A DNA stretch of 64,000 nt from Streptococcus cristatus (GCF_001578775.1 NZ_KQ969062.1:585410-649409); one strand, 5' to 3'. Shown: positions 25,156 to 34,840, counted from the first letter of the stretch. Numbers and translations: made by a program. Notes: generated by a model not told the origin, from the letters alone.

Positions 25156-25923
25156 ATGACATTATTAGACGTACAACACGTGAAAAAAATTTATAAAACC
25201 CGCTTTCAGGGCAGCCAAGTAGAGGCCTTGAAAGACATTCATTTTACGGTAGAAAAAGGTGAATATGTCGCCATTATGGGGGAATCAGGTTCTGGGAAAT
25301 CCACCCTGCTCAACATCCTAGCCATGCTGGACAAGCCGACTGAGGGCCGCGTCTTTCTCAACGGAACTGACACAGCAACCATCAAAAACAGCCAGGCTTC
25401 CAGCTTCCGCCGAGAAAAATTAGGCTTTGTCTTTCAGGATTTCAATCTGTTAGATACTCTGTCGGTCAAGGATAATATTCTACTGCCTTTGGTCCTCTCT
25501 CGCCGTCCCATTACCGAGATGATGCAAAAGCTGGTTGCCACCTGCAATGAGTTGGGGATTAACAAGCTACAAGAGAAGTTTCCTTATGAGATTTCCGGTG
25601 GTCAGAAGCAGCGGGTGGCAGTTGCTCGCGCTATCATCACTGAGCCTGAGATTTTACTGGCGGATGAGCCGACAGGAGCCTTGGATTCCAAGTCTTCGGC
25701 TGCTCTCCTAGATGTCTTTGACGATATCAACGACCGCGGCCAAACCATTCTCATGGTAACTCACTCGACTTCAGCGGCTAGCCGCGCCAAGCGGGTGCTC
25801 TTTATCAAGGACGGGATTCTTTACAATCAAATCTTCCGTGGCAACAAGACCGAGCGGCAGATGTTCCAAGAGATTTCCGATACTCTGACAGTTATGGCAA
25901 GTGAGGTGGAAGCTCATGCTTAG
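25156..25923 (+). CDS. BceA-like ABC transporter ATPase (copy 2)
   Basis: 255 residues. Same motifs as copy 1 (Walker A GESGSGKST, signature ISGGQKQR, Walker B ILLADEPTGALD). The two proteins differ at one internal residue and in the last few residues, whereas the genes differ at about 6 of the first 72 bases, all silent. That combination speaks for strong constraint on the protein rather than a very recent duplication. Overlaps its permease gene by 8 bases. Its promoter carries the BceR-type box. Confidence 0.93.
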   Translation: MTLLDVQHVKKIYKTRFQGSQVEALKDIHFTVEKGEYVAIMGESGSGKSTLLNILAMLDKPTEGRVFLNGTDTATIKNSQASSFRREKLGFVFQDFNLLDTLSVKDNILLPLVLSRRPITEMMQKLVATCNELGINKLQEKFPYEISGGQKQRVAVARAIITEPEILLADEPTGALDSKSSAALLDVFDDINDRGQTILMVTHSTSAASRAKRVLFIKDGILYNQIFRGNKTERQMFQEISDTLTVMASEVEAHA

Positions 25924-27904
25924 ATTAACTAGTAAGCTTGCGCTTTCTAACTTAATCAAAAATCGTAAGCTTTATTATCCTTTCGCTCTGGCGACTTGCC
26001 TGGCTATCGCCATCTCCTACATCTTTTTCTCTCTGACCTTTAATCCTAATTTAGTAAAAATGACGGGGGCAAGCGCCGTTTCTATGGTGCTATCTTTTGG
26101 GATGGTGATTGTCAGCATCACGACCAGCATTATCGTCTTTTATGCTAATAGCTTTGTTTTCAAGAATCGCTCCAAAGAGCTGGGTCTCTACAGTGTGCTA
26201 GGACTAAATAAATTCCACCTCTTTGTCATGGTGGTAATTGAATTACTGGTATTTGGTCTGGTCACTCTTATCCTTGGACTAGGGATTGGGCTCTTATTTG
26301 ACCAGTTGATCTATGCTCTCTTGCTAAAAATCATGGCGATAAAGGTCGTCTTGGTGTCAACTTTTCAGCCTGCTGTAGTTATCGCGGTTGCAGTTTTCTA
26401 TGCCTTTGTCTTTTTCTGCTTGATGATCAGCAATGGTCTGCGCTTGAGAAAGCTTGATGCATTGCAATTGGTCAAAGAAAAGAATAGCGGAGAAAAGAAA
26501 AGTCGCTTTTTATTCCTGCAGACACTACTTGGGCTTGCAGCCTTGGCTTATGGTTACTTTCTTGCACTAGGAGTGACCAATCCTCTATCAGCAATTTTTA
26601 CATTCTTTGTCGCGGTACTTTTTGTGATTCTGGGGACCTACCTGCTCTTTAATGCTGGAATTACGGTTTTTCTGAAATTTTTGAAAAAGAAGAAGTCCTA
26701 TTATTACCAGCCCAATAACATGATTTCCGTTTCCAACCTGATTTTCCGCATGAAGAAAAATGCGGTGGGTCTAGCGACAATTGCTATCCTATCAACCATG
26801 GTTTTGGTGACCTTATCTGGCGGAGCTAACATCTATGCCGGTGGTGACTACATGCAAAAGGCTATGTTTCCTCATGATTTTAGCATTCAAGGAAAAGGAA
26901 CCACAGGTGAGCAGATGGACCAAGTGCTGACAGAGTTTGTGAATGAGCAGCAGTTACCAGTCACAAAGAAAGGTGTCTATCCATACTATACGATGGGAGT
27001 GACAAGTCGTGCTGGCAACCAGCTTGATATCAATGCTGCCGCTCAAAAATTTGTCACACCGAAAACGTATATTCTGGCGGTTTCAGAAGTGGATTATCAG
27101 AATATGACAGGGAAAACTCTGAATCTTGGGGATGACGAGGTGGCACTCTATCAGCAAGGTGTGAAGTTGGATTCCAAGCAAGACTTGCAGCTGGCTGGTC
27201 AGACCTTTAAAATCAAGGAAGAACTCAAAGAAGACTTTATCTTTGGCAATTTGCCAGACCAGATGAACATGATCGTCCCAGAGAAAATCTACATGGTTCT
27301 TAAAAATCCCGACCAAATCTTCTCTGCAATGACGGATAAATATGCTGTAAACCTTAATTATTATGGTTGGCTTGATACAAAGCTGTCAACGGAAGAACAG
27401 CGTAATCTGAGGGATGCTTACCAAGAAAAATTGAATCAGTTTAATCAGACCTTGCCTGAGAATCAAGCGGTCTATGGTTCGGTAACAGCTTTTGATAAGC
27501 AAGAAATCAAAGGCATGCTGGGTGGCATGTTCTTCATCGGTATCTTCCTATCAATCGTCTTTATGCTGGGAACCATCCTAATCATCTACTACAAGCAGAT
27601 TTCAGAAGGGTACGAGGATCGGGATCGCTTTGTGATTCTACAAAAGGTCGGTCTGGATGAGAAGCAAATCAGACAAACCATTCGGAAACAGATCTTGATT
27701 GTTTTCTTCCTGCCGCTGGCCTTTGCCTTTATCCATCTGACCTTTGCCTATCATATGCTGAGCTTGATCTTGTCTGCTCTCGGTGTTCTTAACTCAGCTC
27801 TCATGCTGGCTGTGACACTGGGTGTCTGTGCGATCTTCTTTATCAGCTATGTGATCGTCTTCATGATTACTTCTCGCAGTTATCGTAAAATTGTCTCTAT
27901 GTAA
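25916..27904 (+). CDS. BceB-like permease (copy 2)
   Basis: 662 residues from the ATG at 25916. FtsX-type permease with about ten helices and one large extracellular domain between helices 7 and 8. The intracellular and membrane parts follow copy 1 (ISEGYEDRDRF, IRKQIL), but the extracellular domain is largely different in sequence. Together with the near-identical ATPase this makes a second detox or sensing module, probably for a different peptide antibiotic. Confidence 0.92.
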   Translation: MLRLTSKLALSNLIKNRKLYYPFALATCLAIAISYIFFSLTFNPNLVKMTGASAVSMVLSFGMVIVSITTSIIVFYANSFVFKNRSKELGLYSVLGLNKFHLFVMVVIELLVFGLVTLILGLGIGLLFDQLIYALLLKIMAIKVVLVSTFQPAVVIAVAVFYAFVFFCLMISNGLRLRKLDALQLVKEKNSGEKKSRFLFLQTLLGLAALAYGYFLALGVTNPLSAIFTFFVAVLFVILGTYLLFNAGITVFLKFLKKKKSYYYQPNNMISVSNLIFRMKKNAVGLATIAILSTMVLVTLSGGANIYAGGDYMQKAMFPHDFSIQGKGTTGEQMDQVLTEFVNEQQLPVTKKGVYPYYTMGVTSRAGNQLDINAAAQKFVTPKTYILAVSEVDYQNMTGKTLNLGDDEVALYQQGVKLDSKQDLQLAGQTFKIKEELKEDFIFGNLPDQMNMIVPEKIYMVLKNPDQIFSAMTDKYAVNLNYYGWLDTKLSTEEQRNLRDAYQEKLNQFNQTLPENQAVYGSVTAFDKQEIKGMLGGMFFIGIFLSIVFMLGTILIIYYKQISEGYEDRDRFVILQKVGLDEKQIRQTIRKQILIVFFLPLAFAFIHLTFAYHMLSLILSALGVLNSALMLAVTLGVCAIFFISYVIVFMITSRSYRKIVSM

Positions 27905-27931
27905 GAAGTTGGGATTTCCCAGCTTCTTATT
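27903..27931 (+). terminator. Terminator after bceAB copy 2
   Basis: AAGAAGTTGGGA / TCCCAGCTTCTT (one G-T) directly overlapping the permease stop, then ATTTT. Confidence 0.78.
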
Positions 27932-28034
27932 TTGCATTTCTTTGCCAAATGATAAAGTGGTATTTTAAAAGAGACTTTGGTAAATCCAATAATCTATGAT
28001 ATAATAAACCATCTATGCTTTGGAGGGAGATTTT

Positions 28035-29435
28035 ATGAATATTTTTCGAAAAAAAGATGCCAGTAAAAACAGGACGGGAATGCGGCGGCACCTGAAACTG
28101 ATGGATTTGATTCTTTTAGGGATCGGGGCCATGGTTGGTACAGGGATTTTCACGGTTACAGGAATTGGTGCGGCGACTTATGCTGGTCCAGCTCTGATTG
28201 TGTCGATCGTGATTTCTGCCCTGTGTGTCAGTATCTCTGCCCTGTTTTATGCGGAATTTGCCTCTCGAGTTCCAGCTAATGGTGGAGCTTACAGCTATAT
28301 TTACGCTGTTTTAGGAGAATTTCCGGCTTGGCTGGCTGGTTGGCTGACCATCATGGAATTTATGACAGCTATATCAGGTGTGGCTTCTGGCTGGGGTTCT
28401 TACTTGAAAGGGCTTTTGAGCGGCTTTCATATCCAGCTACCGACTGCCTTAAATGGAACTTTTGCTCCACAAGCAGGGACCTATGTCGATATTTTGCCAA
28501 TTTTGGTCATTCTTTTTGTGACAGGCGTGGTACTTCTGAATTCAAAAGCAGCCCTGCGCTTCAATTCAGCCTTAGTAGTCCTCAAATTCTCAGCCTTAGC
28601 TCTCTTTATTCTCGTTGGGCTTTTCCATCTTCAACCTGAGAATTGGTCCAATTTTGCACCTTTCGGCTTTGGTCAGATCTATGGCGGTCAGACGGGGATT
28701 ATGGCTGGAGCTTCTCTGATGTTCTTTGCTTTTCTGGGCTTTGAGTCGATTTCTATGTCTGTGGATGAGATCAAAGAGCCTCAAAAAAATGTGCCGCGCG
28801 GCATTGTTCTTTCCCTTGGGATTGTGACCATCCTCTATATCTTAGTAACCTTGGTTTTGACAGGCTTGGTACACTATACCAAGCTAAATGTTCCAGATGC
28901 AGTAGCTTTCTCACTTCGCAGTATTGGGTTGGATTGGGCGGCCAATTATGTTTCTATCGTAGCGATTTTGACCCTGATCACTGTCTGCATCTCCATGACC
29001 TATGCCTTGTCTCGGATGATTTACAGTATAGCGCGCGACGGACTTTTACCGCGGTCTTTCAAGGAATTAACTGCTACTAGCCGTGTGCCTCAAAATGCTA
29101 CCATCTTAGTGGGGATTGCCTCGGCTATCTGTGCGGGTATCTTCCCTCTTGCCAGCATCGCTTCTTTCCTCAACATCTGTACTCTGGCCTATCTGATTAT
29201 GCTGGCCTTTGCCATTTTGAAGTTGCGGAAGGAAAAAGGGCAGCCTAAGGCAGGAGATTTTAAAACTCCGCTGGTGCCTCTAACTCCGATTTTGTCCATT
29301 GTCATCTGCCTTTCCTTTATGACTCAGTACACGTGGGACACTTGGTTGGCCTTTGGAATCGCTCTTCTTTTAGGAATTTTGATTTACTTTGGCTATGGCT
29401 ATCGTCATTCGGAAATAGAAGTGAAAGAAAGATAA
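28035..29435 (+). CDS. APC-superfamily amino-acid permease (cationic amino-acid transporter-like)
   Basis: 466 residues from the ATG at 28035, behind TGGAGGGA. Twelve membrane segments; first helix LLGIGAMVGTGIFTVTG carries the glycine-rich substrate motif of the APC fold, and helix 6 reads SLMFFAFLGFESISMSVDE, typical of the CAT/YfnA branch. It should import a cationic or branched amino acid with protons. Promoter TATAAT near 28000. Its natural terminator (20-base palindrome at 29441) was split by the IS element that follows. Confidence 0.88.
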   Translation: MNIFRKKDASKNRTGMRRHLKLMDLILLGIGAMVGTGIFTVTGIGAATYAGPALIVSIVISALCVSISALFYAEFASRVPANGGAYSYIYAVLGEFPAWLAGWLTIMEFMTAISGVASGWGSYLKGLLSGFHIQLPTALNGTFAPQAGTYVDILPILVILFVTGVVLLNSKAALRFNSALVVLKFSALALFILVGLFHLQPENWSNFAPFGFGQIYGGQTGIMAGASLMFFAFLGFESISMSVDEIKEPQKNVPRGIVLSLGIVTILYILVTLVLTGLVHYTKLNVPDAVAFSLRSIGLDWAANYVSIVAILTLITVCISMTYALSRMIYSIARDGLLPRSFKELTATSRVPQNATILVGIASAICAGIFPLASIASFLNICTLAYLIMLAFAILKLRKEKGQPKAGDFKTPLVPLTPILSIVICLSFMTQYTWDTWLAFGIALLLGILIYFGYGYRHSEIEVKER

Positions 29436-29440
29436 TGCAA

Positions 29441-29460
29441 GAAACTCTGTGAAGAGTTTC
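29441..29460 (+). repeat. Left copy of a duplicated terminator stem-loop flanking the IS
   Basis: GAAACTCTGTGAAGAGTTTC, itself a hairpin, lies just after the permease stop. An identical copy is at 31011-31030, where it is still followed by TTTTTT. Before insertion a single copy plus the T-run would have been the permease terminator. Confidence 0.85.
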
Positions 29461-31010
29461 TCAGAACGTAGACAAACGTCATTTTTGGCGTTTGTCTTTT
29501 TGTATTTTCAAAAATATTTTGTCTCATCATCTGCTATTCCATCCAAAAATCGGATTTAGAACAAAATAAAAAGGCTTGCCCACCCTCATTTTTACTAGTT
29601 TTTTGAGATTCAAACACGCCAAAGTAAGCCCAATCTTATCTTCTATCTTGGACTTGCCTTTCTCTCTTGTATAACGGAGATTGTGGTATTCTTTGGCTGT
29701 CCCAAAGAGCCGATCAATAGTTTCTTTGCGTTTCTTATAGAGCTCCTTCATCCCTTTTTGGTGGCGAATCTCTTCACAAAATTCAAGCGCGTCCTTTCAT
29801 ACATGTCTTGTGATGACTTTCTGTTGATTCTGGCTTCGAGTACAAACGGATAATAGGGGACAGGAAACACATACTTTTGGATGACTCTTATACTCACGGT
29901 AGCCTTCTCGAGTCGTCGTGCAATAGGCCAATACTTGGTTCTCTGGACAGAGGTAACAGTCATAGAAGGCATCATAAACAAAATCACCGGGTCTTAAGTT
30001 CCCCTTTACTCCCTTGGGGCGGGTATAAGGGAAGACGGGGATAATGTTTCGCTGTAATAAATAATGGGCAATAGCTGGGGTCTTATAGCCTGAGTCCGCA
30101 ATAATGTAGCGTGGGGAGAAAGCTTCTAACTTTGAAAAAAGGGCAGGGAAAGCCTGACTATCATGAACATTTCCTGCTTCAACACTATAAGCTAAGGCCC
30201 AGCCATGCTTATCACAAGCTACTTGGGCAGAATAGGCAAATACTTCCTTGTGTTCCCCCTTGTGGAACCAACCACTCTCAGGATCTGTCCTTGAGATTTT
30301 CTTTTCTTTAGCCTCGCTTTCTTTTGCGGGCTTTAAGGACTTTTTTTCGTGTTTTCTCCTATCTAAATCAATCTCAACTGCCAATTGCTCACTCATAAAT
30401 TTAGCTTGTTGGGCAACCATTTCCTTATGATACTTGTGACGGTTAGCTGCCGCTTTGATATGGGTACCATCCACAAATATTTCAGAAGGATTAATCAAAC
30501 CAGCACATAAAGCTTGATGGAGTACTTGTGAAAATATCTCAGCAATCAGTGCTTTATCTTGAAAGCGACGACTGTAATTCTTTCCATATGTAGTAAAATG
30601 GGGCACCTTGTCATCCAAGCTTAGCCCAAGAAACCAACGATAAGCGACGTTTACTTCAATGTCTTTAATCGTTTGGCGCATGGAGCGAATGCCATAAAAA
30701 CATTGAATTAAAGGGATTTTGACTAACATGACAGGATCGAGACTAGGACGACCCTGATCGGGGCTATAGGTATCTTCAACTAAGTCATAGATAAAGTCAA
30801 AATCAACCTCTGATTCCACTTGGCGAAGAAAGTGATCCTCTGGGACCAATTCGTCGATCGTATAGAAGCCATATTGGCAGCGATGATAATCTGGTTTTTC
30901 TTTGTGAAACATAGAGAATACCTCACAATTCTTCTTACCTTTATTATACGACTTTACAAAAAGAAAAGCCCTTAGAAACTTGAGTTCTAAGGACTTTGTC
31001 TTCAATCTGA
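29461..31010 (-). mobile_element. IS1182-family insertion sequence (about 1.55 kb)
   Basis: Bounded by the two 20-base terminator copies. Ends form imperfect inverted repeats: the left end reads TCAGAACGTAGACAAACG and the right end, read inward on the other strand, TCAGATTGAAGACAAAG. The left end also holds a hairpin (GACAAACG ... CGTTTGTC, then T5) that may stop outside transcription. The only gene is an IS1182-type transposase on the minus strand. Confidence 0.82.
29527..30912 (-). pseudogene. IS1182-family transposase with one in-frame stop
   Basis: Start ATG at 30912 gives MFHKEKPDYHRCQYGFYTID. The DDE-type features include a first Asp in IFVDGTHIKAAANRHK and YIIADSGYKTPAI. After 371 codons the frame meets TGA at 29797-29799 (context RHV-stop-KDALEF), then continues in the same frame for 90 more codons (EIRHQKGMKELYKKRKETID) to a natural end at 29527. 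One base change, probably TGG to TGA, explains it; no frameshift is needed. The catalytic Glu region of DDE enzymes is expected at HQKGMKELYKKRKETIDRLF-like positions, beyond the stop, so the product is probably inactive. Confidence 0.85.
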
Positions 31011-31030
31011 GAAACTCTGTGAAGAGTTTC
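31011..31030 (+). repeat. Right copy of the duplicated terminator stem-loop
   Basis: Identical to 29441-29460 and followed by TTTTTT, the original terminator tail of the permease gene. Confidence 0.85.
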
Positions 31031-31200
31031 TTTTTTGAATATGATCCGAATCTGCTATGAGGACATAAGAGCAGTAATATGATAATTTTGCAATTTCTTC
31101 TCTGTCAATATTCATCTATATTTTCTAGAAATCAGTAATAAAATATGGTAGAATGTGGATAGTGACAATGATATAAAAACGGAAGGAATTGTCAGATTTT

Positions 31201-31626
31201 ATGAAGTCAAATCCTCAACTGGCCAATTTTTATATGGAAAAATATCAGACAAGTATAAAGAAAGGCAACAATCTGCAAGCTCAACGTCAAGAGCTACTTG
31301 CTAAGATTGAGCGCTTAGAGCAGGCAAATCGTGAGTTAGACCAACAAATTGAAAATATCAATTCACTACTGAGCAATGATTTTTCTCGACTGGAGAAGGT
31401 AGATGGGTCTCGTTTTAGAGGAAGTGTAAAGGGTAGATTTTTAGAGAAATGCACCCATGCTAAACAAAATCTAATGACCTACCAGTCTAAACAAACTTCA
31501 AATAAAGGTGAGATTAGTAGTAAAATTAAGGAACTTCAAGATGAAGCAGATAGTTTACTAAGAAAGAGTTCGATGGCCTTTACAGAAGCAGATAGTTACT
31601 ACTCCATAGCTCTCAGCTATTCGTAG
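31201..31626 (+). CDS. LXG-locus helical partner protein, YwqH/DUF5082-like
   Basis: 141 residues from the ATG at 31201; a TTG at 31189 sits too close to the AAGGAA to be preferred but is possible. Almost wholly helical with a strong coiled coil at about 25-60 (QAQRQELLAKIERLEQANRE). First of the small genes before the LXG toxin, where B. subtilis has YwqH-type (DUF5082) proteins. Such small helical proteins bind the LXG helical domain and are needed for type VII export. Family assignment rests on position and coiled-coil character more than on motifs. Confidence 0.65.
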   Translation: MKSNPQLANFYMEKYQTSIKKGNNLQAQRQELLAKIERLEQANRELDQQIENINSLLSNDFSRLEKVDGSRFRGSVKGRFLEKCTHAKQNLMTYQSKQTSNKGEISSKIKELQDEADSLLRKSSMAFTEADSYYSIALSYS

Positions 31627-31637
31627 GAGGAAATTAA

Positions 31638-31922
31638 ATGTCAGAAACAAAAGTTGATTTGTCAGTATGGGAAAGTACTACTAAATCTGCTGAAACTTAT
31701 GTATCCTCTATTTTTGATATGACTCCGCTGGAATTTAACAACTCAGACTTAACCCCTTTTGTGAATTTTAATGACTATATTACGCTATTAAACAGTTCAT
31801 TAAGTAGTTTGCGGACTTTTACCAGTACGGATGTGGTAAATATGAACCGTGCAGCACAGAATAAAGTTGCTGATGATCATACGGAAGCATCCAATATTCA
31901 AAGTTCGAGGGGGAAGAAATGA
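31638..31922 (+). CDS. Small WXG100-like partner protein (TIGR04197/DUF5344-like)
   Basis: 94 residues behind a strong GGAGGAAAT site. Sequence features: DLSVWESTTKSAETYVSSIF near the start and a helical second half. This is the size, position and general pattern of the TIGR04197/DUF3130-type partner proteins that pair with LXG toxins in type VIIb systems. Its stop overlaps the next start in ATGA, so translation is coupled. Confidence 0.7.
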   Translation: MSETKVDLSVWESTTKSAETYVSSIFDMTPLEFNNSDLTPFVNFNDYITLLNSSLSSLRTFTSTDVVNMNRAAQNKVADDHTEASNIQSSRGKK

Positions 31923-32578
31923 ACGAATTGCAGTTGTATATATTCGAGCAGGGATTAGAGGAGCTGAGTCTGTGTGAAGCAGAACACCAACATTTACGCA
32001 CGATTGGCATGACCTTAGCGGGTCATCCCAAAGTGTTGCGCTCCTGCTATATTGCTTTTCTGAAAGGAGAGTCCAAATGCAGGTACAAGCCATTGATTGG
32101 GGCTCCGCTTCTATTCAGTTTTCATTATCATCAGGAAGAAGTTGAGATTGAGCGGATTGAGACCGCCTATCGTGTATCCTTTTCTGTGTTTATTCGCTTT
32201 TTTGCTTTAGTTGATTTGGCCTTCAGTAAGATCTACCCATTGGGAACGATTGTGGAGCTGGATAAGGAGCTGCTTCCGACCGAGTTGGTTGAGCAGTTTG
32301 CTTCGGAGGAGATGGATTTTTATGCAGTTCTATCTGGTCGTCGACTGCAATTGGATTCTCAGTCATACATTGATTACGCAGGACATGTCTATCCTTACGG
32401 TATGCGTTTTGATACATTGCCTCTCTACATCAGTAATCTCTTTATCAAGCGGGTGATTTCCGAAGGTTACAGTGATGCAAAAGACAGCCAGCATTGCGAT
32501 AAGGAGTTGAGAGAGTTCTATTTCAAGGGATCTGTCTACTCTACCATTTATGATGTGGAGGTTGCCAATGAAGATTGA
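31919..32578 (+). CDS. DUF4176-containing LXG accessory protein
   Basis: 219 residues. The C-terminal half contains YPLGTIVELDKELL, DFYAVLSGRR and YIDYAGHVYPYGM, followed by an FIKRVISEGYSD segment, which follows the DUF4176 pattern (PIGS.V.L, Y.G..YP.G, D..I..V...GY.d). DUF4176 proteins are encoded beside many LXG toxins and are thought to act as chaperones or adaptors for their export. The N-terminal 100 residues are an added domain I do not recognise. Starts by ATGA overlap with the upstream gene and overlaps the toxin gene by 11 bases. Confidence 0.75.
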   Translation: MNELQLYIFEQGLEELSLCEAEHQHLRTIGMTLAGHPKVLRSCYIAFLKGESKCRYKPLIGAPLLFSFHYHQEEVEIERIETAYRVSFSVFIRFFALVDLAFSKIYPLGTIVELDKELLPTELVEQFASEEMDFYAVLSGRRLQLDSQSYIDYAGHVYPYGMRFDTLPLYISNLFIKRVISEGYSDAKDSQHCDKELREFYFKGSVYSTIYDVEVANED

Positions 32579-34094
32579 TATGAATGAAGTGCAGAGTAAC
32601 AAGACCAAATTGGCTACTTCAATCAAGCTGATGCGGGGGCAGGTTGAATTAGCCCGCTCAAAATTGAATCAGATTGTAGAGAGTCAGGCACTGCAGGGAG
32701 ATGTAAAGACAGCTATTGATGCTAAAGTTAAGAACCACCAGATGCCTATGATGACGCATTATCTGACAGCTTTGGAGATTATGTCAGCTGACTACGAGGC
32801 ATTGATTAGCACCTTTCAGTCGGAGGTGGGAGAGAGTGCTCAGGATGCAGTGATTGATACGGACTATCTGGCAGAGTTGGGCACTATCTTTCCAGGGATT
32901 AGTCAGGGCTTGGCCACTATTCGGCAGAGTCTATCTGGAACTTATTCAAGGATATCAGACTTAATCACACTGGATGCGTCTTCAACCTCGGATATATCCA
33001 GTAATCTGAGTGCGGCTAAGCAAATTTTGACGGATACAACGGATAAGATGTCAGCTTTCAATGATTTGCCTAGACCAGAGACTTTTTCCAGTATTATCTC
33101 GCAACAGAATGCCCAACTTGGAGTACTGAGATCTGTTCAGGGGCCGCAGTATGCGACTGAAAAGGCCAGGGCACTTTATACGAATCAAAACTTTGCTTTA
33201 TCTGTAACGCAATACCAGCTACTTAGTCACCAGTCCAATTATAGAGTCATGCTTCAGCAGAAACTAGCTCGTTCCTTGGTAGATTCCTATTACAGTAAGC
33301 GTCCTGTTCAGGCTTCCATGCAACCATATAAGCTGGATGAGAAGACCAAAGACTTGATTGAGAAAGCTAACAAAGGCGATCTTCAGGCTATTAGTGAGCT
33401 TTCTAAGAGTTATCGCTATGATAAGACGATGGAGAGGACCGTGCCTTATCGTTCTCAAGCTGAATTAGCTCGGTTAAATCAAGAAGTTTGGGATAGGACC
33501 CTCACAACTGGCCAACATATTTTAGGCGAAATTTTTGGAATCTATGACGTTTACCGCTTGATTACAGGGATTGATCCAGTTACGGGTGAGGAGACCAGTC
33601 GCTTAGAAGCAGGTTTATGGCTCGCCTTAGATATATTACCCTTCCTCAAAGCTGGCAAAGCGGGTAAGTTAGGGAAAATCGCAAAGACAGCTGACAAGGT
33701 AGATGATGTAGCAGATGCAGTCAAGGCGGTGGATAAGACTACGGATACTGCAAAGGCGGTAGACAAGGCGTCAGATATAGTAAAAATAGTTGATGTAGAT
33801 AGAATTAATGATACTGCTAATATAATTAGAAACAGCGGAGGGGAAACTATAGCAGGCCATGCTTTACAAAAGCACGCTGGCAGAAATCCGCAGATTTGGG
33901 GCGCAGTAAAAGGGAATTCAGAGTCAATAAATAGGCAAGCCATGGAACATATTAATGATATACTTAAATCACCAGGGGACTTCATGATTCATACAACTGA
34001 TAGAGGTATTAGTTTTCTTGAGAAAAAATTACCTGATGGACGGGGGATGAGATTAAATATGGATGGTTCTTTCAAGGGATTTATTGATAAATAG
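32568..34094 (+). CDS. LXG polymorphic toxin, type VIIb secretion substrate
   Basis: 508 residues from the ATG at 32568. Residues 1 to about 230 form the long helical LXG domain (KIDMNEVQSNKTKLATSIKL at the start). About 315-365 is the pre-toxin PT-TG region (LITGIDPVTGEETSRLEAG, then FLKAGKAGKLGK). An alanine/lysine/aspartate-rich linker (KTADKVDDVADAVKAVDKTT) leads to the toxin tip, about 425-508, with GHALQKHAGRNPQIWG and a final MRLNMDGSFKGFIDK. That tip resembles BECR-fold RNase tips as in the YobL/YxiD group; this is inference. The whole operon appears intact, although the secretion machinery lies outside the window. Confidence 0.88.
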   Translation: MKIDMNEVQSNKTKLATSIKLMRGQVELARSKLNQIVESQALQGDVKTAIDAKVKNHQMPMMTHYLTALEIMSADYEALISTFQSEVGESAQDAVIDTDYLAELGTIFPGISQGLATIRQSLSGTYSRISDLITLDASSTSDISSNLSAAKQILTDTTDKMSAFNDLPRPETFSSIISQQNAQLGVLRSVQGPQYATEKARALYTNQNFALSVTQYQLLSHQSNYRVMLQQKLARSLVDSYYSKRPVQASMQPYKLDEKTKDLIEKANKGDLQAISELSKSYRYDKTMERTVPYRSQAELARLNQEVWDRTLTTGQHILGEIFGIYDVYRLITGIDPVTGEETSRLEAGLWLALDILPFLKAGKAGKLGKIAKTADKVDDVADAVKAVDKTTDTAKAVDKASDIVKIVDVDRINDTANIIRNSGGETIAGHALQKHAGRNPQIWGAVKGNSESINRQAMEHINDILKSPGDFMIHTTDRGISFLEKKLPDGRGMRLNMDGSFKGFIDK

Positions 34095-34104
34095 GAATGA
34101 AATT

Positions 34105-34491
34105 ATGGTAAACATTGAATTGAGAATAGCGGTAGTAGATTTAGCCATTATAGATAGATTATTGAAATTGTTAGATATTAGTCAACAGATAATTAATTCT
34201 CATTTTTATTATAATAAACAGGATATAAACTATTCAAATGATATAAAATGGGGGCAGTATTTTTCTAGTCCATCTACAGGATATTTACATGTAGGACAAA
34301 TATTTTTAGGAAAGTTTTTTAAGGATGCTATGATTATTATTTCAGGAAATGAAAGTATAGTTGATTTTATTATTGAGTTCCAAGTTGAATATATGACAGA
34401 TGAGGATATAAATAATATAAAAAAATTTATCCTAAAATATAATCCAGATATTTCAGATGAAGATATTGAAGTTATCTGTGAAGAGTATTAA
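34105..34491 (+). CDS. Probable immunity protein of the LXG toxin
   Basis: 128 residues from the ATG at 34105, 10 bases after the toxin stop. Acidic (DISDEDIEVICEEY at the end), no signal peptide, so cytoplasmic, as needed to neutralise a nuclease-type tip. Very AT-rich compared with the toxin's LXG part. Identified by position; no named Imm family recognised. Confidence 0.65.
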   Translation: MVNIELRIAVVDLAIIDRLLKLLDISQQIINSHFYYNKQDINYSNDIKWGQYFSSPSTGYLHVGQIFLGKFFKDAMIIISGNESIVDFIIEFQVEYMTDEDINNIKKFILKYNPDISDEDIEVICEEY

Positions 34492-34519
34492 GTTTTTATC
34501 AGTTATTAAAAGTTAACTA

Positions 34520-34743
34520 AAACAATAGATTGGATACCTACTTTTTTATGGTTGAAAGCAGATAAATATGCTTTTGTATTTGACAATTATAATTCTTTCT
34601 TAGCGGATGATCTTGTTTCGAAGGAGCTATTTTTAGAAATTCTGAAAGAAGAAGTGTTGCCCTGGTGGGAAAATGATGCTAAAAAATATGTAGTAGTAGG
34701 AGTTTTAAAGAGTTTTCAAGTCTATATAATAAAGAATGATTAG
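34520..34743 (+). pseudogene. Truncated barstar-family immunity gene
   Basis: From WLKADKYAFVFDNYNSFLAD to the stop it is nearly identical to the intact barstar-like gene at 39678-40067; upstream, a degraded stretch still matches the ATAGATTGG region of that gene, but the first half is gone. A TTG at 34552 is the only start in the surviving frame. The downstream sequence is also duplicated at 40068, so the whole block was copied. Confidence 0.8.
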
Positions 34744-34840
34744 AAGTAGAGTCGAAACTAATTATATAGAGATTATCAAAGATATATCAAACTTCAGTTG
34801 GTTATATCTTTTGAAGGAATATTGATAGAAACTGAACTGC

